Shown here piece after piece: positions 37,975-43,885 of a stretch of DNA of 64,000 bases. The translations under genes were made by a program, and so were the position numbers. The stretch is from Bacteroidota bacterium (lineage in GTDB: Bacteria > Bacteroidota > JABWAT01), in contig JABWAT010000002.1 of assembly GCA_013360915.1 (NCBI GenBank), positions 1-64,000 of the forward strand, given 5' to 3'. The notes beneath the pieces were generated by a model. It was not told the origin of the DNA and ran no database searches. It saw nothing but the letters and a program-made list of their open reading frames with translations. Numbering within the stretch: the first letter of the stretch is position 1; each line of letters begins with the position of its first letter.

Positions 37975-38352
37975 GTGAGTCATTCTGAACTGAAAGTCTG
38001 GGTGATCGACTTCCGCGAAGTCGACTACGAAATCTGGCTGGACTGGATGGTGGCGGGTTCCAATCCCGATTATAACGCCCTCGATCGGTTTTATGACATG
38101 TATTTTACCGGCAACTTTCAGGGACTGGCGGTTGTTCATGAAGAAGACCCTCTCGGCCTGCTGGTCGCGGCAACCGCCAACCCGGGAGATATCGTCTGGT
38201 TCGACTGTCCGGCCGGACCGGCGCAGACTCAGGTGGCTGGCCTGTTGCTCAACGAATACTGCCACCGCACCGGACTCGAGGCCTTTGCTTTGCGTCTGGT
38301 CATGCAGGAGTGCCCCGAAGAAACAGGGACGCTTTTCCGCTCCTTCTTTTAG
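37975..38352 (+). CDS. Small protein of unknown family
   Basis: I do not recognise this 125-residue protein. It starts at GTG 37975, 5 bases after the HAD gene. The predicted fold alternates strands and helices. A Trp/Asp-rich N-terminus is followed by DPLGLLVAATANPGDIVW and a helix AGLLLNEYCHRTG, somewhat like the acetyl-CoA-binding half of a GNAT domain, but the R/Q-x-x-G-x-G/A motif is absent. The gene ends just before the amylase control region. Confidence 0.6.
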   Translation: MSHSELKVWVIDFREVDYEIWLDWMVAGSNPDYNALDRFYDMYFTGNFQGLAVVHEEDPLGLLVAATANPGDIVWFDCPAGPAQTQVAGLLLNEYCHRTGLEAFALRLVMQECPEETGTLFRSFF

Positions 38353-38353
38353 G

Positions 38354-38367
38354 TGAAAGCGCTTGCA
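38354..38367. promoter_or_regulatory. LacI/CRE-like operator of the amylase gene
   Basis: The sequence TGAAAGCGCTTGCA differs at one position from the CRE-type consensus TGWAANCGNTNWCA recognised by LacI/CcpA/MalR-family repressors. It overlaps the -33/-35 element, so a bound repressor would block transcription. This fits carbohydrate control of a starch-degrading enzyme. The regulator gene is not in the window. Confidence 0.55.
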
Positions 38368-38391
38368 AAAGAGTCGTCATTTTGCTAAAAT
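38363..38391 (+). promoter_or_regulatory. Promoter of the amylase gene
   Basis: TTGCAA (38363-38368) and TAAAAT (38386-38391) are 17 bases apart, a sigma-70-type layout. The same bases read as TTG-N20-TAAAATGT also fit the spacing of other promoters in this window. The transcript would have a leader of about 30 bases with a ribosome-binding site AGGAG at 38420-38424. Confidence 0.5.
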
Positions 38392-38429
38392 GTAAAAAAT
38401 TGTCAAAACAAGTGAGATTAGGAGCTCTT

Positions 38430-41270
38430 ATGAAAAATCTGCTCACCGTGATTCTGCTTCTGGTTGCCCCGGCTGCCTTTTCGCAGGTGATCACCACCAA
38501 TCCGGCTTTTCCGACCGAAACGGGAAGTGTCACCATTACCTTTTATGCCGATCGCGGTACCGCCGGATTGAAGGGATTTACCGGCGATGTCTATGCCCAT
38601 ACCGGGGTTATTACCGATAAAAGCACCAGCGATACCGATTGGAAATATGTCAAAACCAATTGGGGAACCAATACCCCCGAAACCAAACTGACCCGGACCG
38701 CCACCGACAAGTACACGCTTACGATATCCAACCCGAGAACTTACTATGGTGTGGCTTCGGGCGATAAGATTAAAAAACTGGCCTTTGTGTTCCGCAGTGC
38801 AACCAGTCCCTGGAAAGAAGGGAAGGATACCGGTGGAAAAGACATCCTTCAGACGATTTTCGAAGGCGATCTCAATGTCATTTTCAATAAACCGGCCAAC
38901 GCCTCCTTCGTAGCCAAAAACTCTGCAGTCGATGTGGAAGCCATTGCCGCCATCGCAGGCGGATCGGTCGATAAGATCGTTCTGTATGTGAACGGATCCC
39001 TGAATACGGAAGTGATGAACGATACTCTGAAAACCTCGGTGACTGCCTCGGCCGATGGTAAAACCGTCCTGATGGCCGTGGCTCATGCCGGTTCCGGAAC
39101 CGATACGGCCTACACCTCCTTCATCGTGGTTCCGCCGGTTGCCGATTCTCCCGTTCCTGCCGGAATCAAACCCGGAATTAATTATTACAACGACGATCCG
39201 ACCAAGGTCACTCTCGCGCTGTTTGCACCGAAAAAGGATCACGTTTTTGTCATAGGCGATTTTTCGAACTGGGAACCCGATCCGGCGTATTTTATGAACC
39301 GGTATTCGGTATCGGCCGATAGTGTCATGTGGTGGGTGACCATCACTGGCCTGGAAGCAGGGAAGGAATACGGATTCCAGTATCTGGTGAACGGATCGCT
39401 CCGAATTGCCGATCCCTACACCGAGAAGGTGCTCAGCCCCGATGATACCTGGATTCCCTCGGTCACCTATCCCAACCTGAAACCGTACCCGACCGGAAAG
39501 ACCAATTTCCCTGTCTCGGTCTTTCAGACCAATGAAGAAGAATACGAGTGGCAGGTTACCGATTTTGTGAAACCGAAGAAGGAAGACCTGGTCATCTATG
39601 AATTGCTTCTGCGCGACTTCATTGCCCGCCACGACTACGATACGCTGATCGATTCGCTTGCCTACCTGAAACGGTTGGGTATCAATGCCGTTCAGCTAAT
39701 GCCCATTCAGGAATTTGAAGGAAATGAGAGCTGGGGGTATAACCCGGCCTTTTACTTCGCCCCCGATAAGTATTACGGCACCAAAAACGACCTGAAACGG
39801 TTCATCGATGAATGTCATAAAATCGGTCTGGCTGTGATCATCGATGTGGTGTATAACCACTCCTTTGGTCAGTCTTCCATGGTTCGTCTGTATGCCACTG
39901 GTGATTACGGTCCTCCCTCTGCCGATAACTATTGGTTCAACACCGTGGCCAGACACCCTTACAACGTGGGGTATGACATGAATCATGAATCGGTTCATAC
40001 CAAATACCTCCTCGATCGTGCCAATAAACACTGGATACAGGAATACAAGGTGGATGGATACCGTTATGACCTCTCGAAAGGATTTACTCAGGTAAACTCG
40101 GGAGACAACGTAGGGCTATGGGGAAATTATGATCAATCCCGTGTGGATATCCTGAAACGGATGTATGATCGGGTGCGGGATTATGACTCAGAGGCTTATC
40201 TGATTCTTGAACATCTGGGTGACAATTCCGAGGAAAAGGTGCTGGCCAACCACGGCTTCATGTTGTGGGGAAATATGAATAAAAACTTCAACGAAGGCAC
40301 CATGGGGTATCACGATCAAAGTAAATCAGATTTAAGTTGGGCTTACTATGGCACACGTACCTGGACTGTTCCTCATGTGGTTACCTACATGGAAAGCCAT
40401 GATGAAGAAAGGCTGATGTATAAGAATCTGCAATACGGAAATTCTTCGGGCGGATACAATATCAAAACACTTGCCACGTCTATTGATCGGATCAAACTGG
40501 CTGCTACCTTCCTGTTCTCGATTCCCGGTCCCAAAATGATCTGGCAATTTGGCGAGTTGGGTTATGACATCAGCATTGATTTCAATGGAAGGGTCGGCAA
40601 CAAACCCATCAAATGGGAGTATCTGACCGATACCAACCGCCGGAAGTTGTATGATACCTTCAGCGAACTTATCCGCCTTAAGATTGAAGAACCTGCATTT
40701 GAGACAAACAACGTCAGTCTGAATGTCGGTGGTGCTATGAAGCGCATCAATCTGTATCATGCCGATATGGATGTGGTGGTACTGGGTAATTTTGGGGTTA
40801 CCACTGCCGACATCAATCCGAATTTCTCAAAAACCGGTTGGTGGTACAGTTTCTTTACAGCCGATTCGGTCGAGATTTCAAACACCACCGGGAACCTGTC
40901 GCTTGCAGCAGGCGAGTACCGTATTTACACCACCAAAAGGCTCTGGACTCCGAAAACGTTTACCAGCGTGGATGACAAGCCCGGAGTGGCCGGTTCCTTC
41001 GAACTCGAACAAAATTACCCGAATCCGTTCAATCCTTCCACCACCATCCGGTTCAACCTGCCGGTGAGCGGTAAAGTGCGGTTAACGGTCTACGATGTCA
41101 CTGGTCGTGAAGTAGCCGAACTGATCAATGGCGACCGTCCTGCGGGTACCAATACCGTGGTGTGGTCGGCCCGTGACCGCAGTGGAGCCCCCGTTTCTTC
41201 CGGACTCTATTTCTACCAGCTTTCGGGTAACGGATTTAACCAGACCCGGAAGATGATGCTGATTAAGTAA
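38430..41270 (+). CDS. Secreted GH13 alpha-amylase with T9SS sorting domain
   Basis: The 946-residue product starts at ATG 38430, behind AGGAG; an in-frame upstream extension would not include the signal peptide start. It has a signal peptide (to about residue 19, ending AFSQ), an N-terminal carbohydrate-binding-like module (about 20-140), a linker region and a CBM48-like module (about 250-360). The GH13 barrel follows, with nucleophile Asp547 (GYRYDLS), acid/base Glu594 (LILEHLG) and Asp658 (ESHDEER). The final about 85 residues (NYPNPFNPSTTIRFN to MMLIK) form the type A T9SS domain. It should be exported and anchored or released to digest starch-like polymers. Confidence 0.94.
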   Translation: MKNLLTVILLLVAPAAFSQVITTNPAFPTETGSVTITFYADRGTAGLKGFTGDVYAHTGVITDKSTSDTDWKYVKTNWGTNTPETKLTRTATDKYTLTISNPRTYYGVASGDKIKKLAFVFRSATSPWKEGKDTGGKDILQTIFEGDLNVIFNKPANASFVAKNSAVDVEAIAAIAGGSVDKIVLYVNGSLNTEVMNDTLKTSVTASADGKTVLMAVAHAGSGTDTAYTSFIVVPPVADSPVPAGIKPGINYYNDDPTKVTLALFAPKKDHVFVIGDFSNWEPDPAYFMNRYSVSADSVMWWVTITGLEAGKEYGFQYLVNGSLRIADPYTEKVLSPDDTWIPSVTYPNLKPYPTGKTNFPVSVFQTNEEEYEWQVTDFVKPKKEDLVIYELLLRDFIARHDYDTLIDSLAYLKRLGINAVQLMPIQEFEGNESWGYNPAFYFAPDKYYGTKNDLKRFIDECHKIGLAVIIDVVYNHSFGQSSMVRLYATGDYGPPSADNYWFNTVARHPYNVGYDMNHESVHTKYLLDRANKHWIQEYKVDGYRYDLSKGFTQVNSGDNVGLWGNYDQSRVDILKRMYDRVRDYDSEAYLILEHLGDNSEEKVLANHGFMLWGNMNKNFNEGTMGYHDQSKSDLSWAYYGTRTWTVPHVVTYMESHDEERLMYKNLQYGNSSGGYNIKTLATSIDRIKLAATFLFSIPGPKMIWQFGELGYDISIDFNGRVGNKPIKWEYLTDTNRRKLYDTFSELIRLKIEEPAFETNNVSLNVGGAMKRINLYHADMDVVVLGNFGVTTADINPNFSKTGWWYSFFTADSVEISNTTGNLSLAAGEYRIYTTKRLWTPKTFTSVDDKPGVAGSFELEQNYPNPFNPSTTIRFNLPVSGKVRLTVYDVTGREVAELINGDRPAGTNTVVWSARDRSGAPVSSGLYFYQLSGNGFNQTRKMMLIK

Positions 41271-41295
41271 GGATTTTTCCCGGTCGATTATACAC

Positions 41296-41329
41296 AAAAG
41301 GCTGCCTCCCAGGGGCAGCCTTTTTTTTT
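41296..41329 (+). terminator. Rho-independent terminator behind the amylase gene
   Basis: Arms ggctgcc and ggcagcc enclose a short loop, with flanking A and T runs extending the stem, and end in nine T residues (41321-41329). Two very similar terminators recur at 42710 and 43741. Confidence 0.9.
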
Positions 41330-41454
41330 GTGATCTGCTATTAAAAGACGGGAAAGGGAAGAATTGGAAAGAGCTGGTAGCGGTGATAATTGCATAAAAT
41401 CCAAATTGCATTTGTCTTTTGGTTACAGGTAGAGTTTCTTCCCGGCTGAAATTC

Positions 41455-41644
41455 AGATGTAAGGGCTACGCCCTTTGGGAATTCATTCCTGGCGGGTGTT
41501 TTAAAAGATGTCAGGGCTACGCCCCTCCAAAACCACTCAAAGCGGTGGTGATGGTATTTCAGCCACGTAGTGGTGGCATCTTTGTAGTAGTAGATCGGGA
41601 ATAATGCGGCATGTTATTCAAGGGCGTAGCCCAGTCATCTTATC
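41455..41644. repeat. Array of four REP-like hairpin units, two direct and two inverted
   Basis: Each unit has an AGATG/AAGATG head followed by a hairpin with a three-base TAC (or GTA on the other strand) loop. Units 1 and 2 on the plus strand are at 41455-41475 (aagggc-tac-gccctt) and 41503-41526 (agggc-tac-gccc). Units 3 and 4, on the minus strand, are at 41561-41587 (ccac-gta-gtgg) and 41620-41644 (gggc-gta-gccc). Head plus hairpin in paired opposite orientation is how REP/BIME elements are built. No RAYT transposase is in the window, so the family is inferred from structure only. Confidence 0.6.
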
Positions 41645-41645
41645 A

Positions 41646-41677
41646 TTTGTTATGTACGGTAATATTCCGTACATTAG
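41646..41677 (+). promoter_or_regulatory. TTTG-N20-TACATTAG promoter of the antitoxin-toxin operon
   Basis: TTTG (41646-41649) lies 20 bases before TACATTAG (41670-41677). The antitoxin ATG is at 41682, four bases further, predicting a leaderless or near-leaderless transcript. Confidence 0.45.
41653..41673. promoter_or_regulatory. Palindromic operator for autorepression
   Basis: Arms TGTACGG (41653-41659) and CCGTACA (41667-41673) flank a 7-base AT-rich centre. It lies between and partly over the promoter elements. Ribbon-helix-helix antitoxins of this type bind such palindromes to repress their own operon, so this is a good candidate. Confidence 0.6.
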
Positions 41678-41681
41678 AAAC

Positions 41682-41969
41682 ATGAGTACCTCATCACACA
41701 CCCGATTTGATGCCCGGCTCAGCCGGGAAGAAAAGAATCTGCTGGAACAGGCGGCAAGTTTGGCCGGATTTAAATCCCTTTCCGATTTTATTCTGACGAC
41801 CGCACGGGAACGGGCCATTCAGGTTATCCGGCAAAATCAGCAGATTTTACAGTCAGATGCCGACAGAGATGCTTTTTTTAATGCGCTGTTATTACCCCCC
41901 GAACCCAATGATGCACTAAAACAGGCGGCCATCCGGTATTTCCAGCATACTCAAAACAAACAACCTTGA
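41682..41969 (+). CDS. DUF1778 ribbon-helix-helix antitoxin (TacA-like)
   Basis: The 95-residue protein is a DUF1778 family antitoxin: STSSHTRFDARLSREEK at the N-terminus is the ribbon-helix-helix DNA-binding part, SLSDFILTTARERA follows, and a flexible C-terminal tail should wrap the toxin. I choose ATG 41682, because the longer frame from 41604 runs through a repeat unit and the promoter. Its stop overlaps the TTG start of the toxin. It should neutralise the acetyltransferase toxin and repress the operon through the palindrome just upstream. Confidence 0.88.
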   Translation: MSTSSHTRFDARLSREEKNLLEQAASLAGFKSLSDFILTTARERAIQVIRQNQQILQSDADRDAFFNALLLPPEPNDALKQAAIRYFQHTQNKQP

Positions 41970-42472
41970 TTACTGAAATCCTGACTGGTTCCCATCAAAA
42001 AAATCATTTTTCCTGTGGGTATCCGGCCTTAGATGAGTATTTGAAAAAGCAGGCTGGACAGGATATGAGGCGGAAACTGGCCGTTTGCTTTGTTTATGCG
42101 CCGGTTGGCAACAAAGTCATCGGGTATTATACGTTATCCTCTCTCAGCATCCCACACAACCAATGGCCACCGGATTTTAAACCGGAACCACCCCGATCTT
42201 ACACAGACTTACCGGTTACCTTACTTGGACGGTTGGCTGTTGATCAGTCTGCACAGGGAATGGGCCTTGGCAGCCAGTTGCTGATTGATGCATTGGTAAG
42301 ATCCTGGCAGGTGGCTGTTTCTTCCATCGGATCAATGGCGGTTTTTGTGGACCCGATTGATGAGATAGCCAGATCCTTTTATCAACATCTAGGCTTTATT
42401 CCGCTGCCAGATTCGAAAAAACTCTTCCTGCCGATGAAAACCATTGAAAAATTGGTAGGAATGCAAAAGTAA
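41966..42472 (+). CDS. GNAT-family toxin (TacT-like tRNA acetyltransferase)
   Basis: The 168-residue protein starts at a TTG overlapping the antitoxin stop. It matches the GNAT toxins partnered with DUF1778 proteins: FSCGYPALDEYLKKQA at the start, VIGYYTLSS, LGRLAVDQSAQGMGLGSQLL carrying the acetyl-CoA-binding loop, and a Tyr in SFYQHLGF at the position used for catalysis. Characterised members block translation by acetylating aminoacyl-tRNA. The rare start codon and overlap should keep toxin synthesis below that of the antitoxin. Confidence 0.88.
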   Translation: MITEILTGSHQKNHFSCGYPALDEYLKKQAGQDMRRKLAVCFVYAPVGNKVIGYYTLSSLSIPHNQWPPDFKPEPPRSYTDLPVTLLGRLAVDQSAQGMGLGSQLLIDALVRSWQVAVSSIGSMAVFVDPIDEIARSFYQHLGFIPLPDSKKLFLPMKTIEKLVGMQK

Positions 42473-42527
42473 GGACCTTCATTCGACCGGGTCCAGGGTA
42501 GGTGTACACCTTTAGCTAAATGCCCAG

Positions 42528-42686
42528 AGTAGCCGAACTGATCAATGGTGACCGTCCGGCGGGTACCAATACCGTGGTGTGGTCGGCCCGTGACCGCAGT
42601 GGAGCCCCGTTTCTTCCGGACTCTATTTCTACCAGCTTTCGGGTAACGGATTTAACCAGACCCGGAAGATGATGCTGATTAAATAA
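42528..42686 (+). pseudogene. Frameshifted copy of the amylase T9SS C-terminus
   Basis: This stretch matches 41111-41270, the last 53 codons and stop of the amylase gene. I count three substitutions plus one base lost from a run of five C (four here), which breaks the reading frame. Similarity continues past the stop into the terminator. There is no start codon or upstream coding part. It is a partial duplication, not a functional gene. Confidence 0.9.
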
Positions 42687-42709
42687 AGATTTTTCCTATC
42701 GATTGGTTT

Positions 42710-42744
42710 AAAAAGGCTGCATCCGAAGGGCAGCCTTTTTTTTT
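42710..42744 (+). terminator. Rho-independent terminator, second copy
   Basis: Arms aaggctgc (42713-42720) and gcagcctt (42730-42737) pair around atccgaagg, followed by nine T. It is identical in its stem, loop and T-run to the terminator at 43741-43777 and closely similar to that at 41296. Confidence 0.9.
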
Positions 42745-42810
42745 GCGCTTAGAGGGAGTTTTACCGTTGTGAATTGTGCATTTTTAGGTACCAACGCGAG
42801 AGACTAATAC

Positions 42811-43668
42811 ATGCTAGCACTAATTATGGCCTTTTTCTTTCAACTCGATGTGTATTACACCATCGACTCAAAACCCACGTACAACCAGACCGAAAGCAAA
42901 TTGATTAAGGTGACGATAACGAATACCAGTCAGGATACAGTGGCAGTGGGGCAGCAATTACAAATTGATTATGGATTTCAGAATCTGACCGACTGCAGCA
43001 TGTCAGAGGATACTCCTGTTGGTTTTGTTTTGATACTACCCGGAAAAAGTGAATCGTATTATCTTAATTTAGATACCTGGATCAGGGAATATCTTACAGA
43101 AAAAAGCCAGTTATTTGACCAGGGACGGTTTCGTTCAATGCTTCCAAACCAACCCGGTAAGTATTCACTCCAATATTGCGCAAGGGTATTCAGATATAAA
43201 AATTTCCTATCTGAAGAACGGATAAATCCTTACAAGTATACACGAAAGTTAAAGGCAATTGTAAATTTTGAAGTGGTTGAAAACAAACAGGAATGGGATA
43301 GCCAGATACAGAGTATTTATGAGTATATTAACAGGATATCAACTTGGCGGGATGAAAAATATAGTGAAGCAAAAGAAATAAGAGAGAACGATGAAAAAAT
43401 CGAATTACTATCACAGGTGTTAAGTTATTGTGATTCAAATCCAAACTCGTTAATAACAAGAAGGTTGCTTTTTTATGTTGTTAATACCGGCCTCTACCGT
43501 GTTGATTCAAATCTGGAAAGACGGGCCTTTTCAATTATGAAAAACAGTGGTTTCTTTGATGACCAGGCAATGATGACCTATTTTAAAGATAGGTTTAGCA
43601 ATGTCACTGAACCGTCAGTGAATCAGGGAATAATGATAAGAAAATACATAATAGAATTGCCTGAGTGA
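42811..43668 (+). CDS. AT-rich orphan gene, unknown function
   Basis: I do not recognise this 285-residue protein. The first 15 residues are hydrophobic (MLALIMAFFFQLDVYY) and could be a short signal. The first half is beta-rich, with a pattern like an Ig-fold (NTSQDTVAVGQQLQ). The second half is helical and charged. Base composition differs sharply from its neighbours: 37 of 120 bases at 43321-43440 are G or C, about 31 percent, while the flanking genes are near or above half. This and the identical terminators on both sides suggest recent acquisition. Confidence 0.65.
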   Translation: MLALIMAFFFQLDVYYTIDSKPTYNQTESKLIKVTITNTSQDTVAVGQQLQIDYGFQNLTDCSMSEDTPVGFVLILPGKSESYYLNLDTWIREYLTEKSQLFDQGRFRSMLPNQPGKYSLQYCARVFRYKNFLSEERINPYKYTRKLKAIVNFEVVENKQEWDSQIQSIYEYINRISTWRDEKYSEAKEIRENDEKIELLSQVLSYCDSNPNSLITRRLLFYVVNTGLYRVDSNLERRAFSIMKNSGFFDDQAMMTYFKDRFSNVTEPSVNQGIMIRKYIIELPE

Positions 43669-43740
43669 ATTTGCTGGGGTGCATTATGAATGTGGGCACA
43701 GGAAATCTCCGACAGTGAAATGCACTTGATGGTGAAAATG

Positions 43741-43777
43741 AAAAAAAGGCTGCATCCGAAGGGCAGCCTTTTTTTTT
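43741..43777 (+). terminator. Rho-independent terminator, third copy
   Basis: Arms aaggctgc (43746-43753) and gcagcctt (43763-43770) with a T-run to 43777. The bases after the T-run (gtgatctgc) are the same as those after the first terminator at 41330. Confidence 0.9.
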
Positions 43778-43885
43778 GTGATCTGCGATAAGGTTTTGCG
43801 GCTTCTTCCGGCGTTCAAATCCCACCGGGTGGAATGATTTAAGACCCCTGAGTATCTTAAGTAAAGTTAATAAAAGGATAAGCGG

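Larger units (their letters stand above)
41330..41681. other. Intergenic region with REP-like hairpins and the antitoxin promoter
   Basis: No gene was seen in the first 270 bases. Four hairpin units occupy 41455-41644 and a promoter-operator follows at 41646-41677. An open frame reading into the antitoxin from 41604 runs through a hairpin unit and is not taken as coding. Confidence 0.5.
42473..42810. other. Intergenic region with duplicated amylase tail and terminator
   Basis: It contains 55 bases of unassigned sequence (with the 10-base palindrome ggtgtacacc at 42501-42510), the pseudogene fragment 42528-42686, a terminator at 42710-42744 and about 65 bases before the next gene. Confidence 0.5.

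Noticed and set aside
38310-38429. Upstream extension of the amylase
   Set aside because: It would include the operator and promoter and bury the signal peptide. AGGAG before ATG 38430 supports the shorter form.
41604-41681. Longer N-terminus for the antitoxin
   Set aside because: The extension runs through a REP-like hairpin, the operator and the promoter, and family members begin near ATG 41682.
41111-42744. Classical integrative element
   Set aside because: The direct repeats fit the idea, but no integrase, transposase or tRNA target is present between them, so the mechanism is left open.
43801-43840. A gttcaaatccc stretch resembling a tRNA T-arm
   Set aside because: The flanking bases do not form a T-stem, and no anticodon arm or acceptor stem can be drawn around it.
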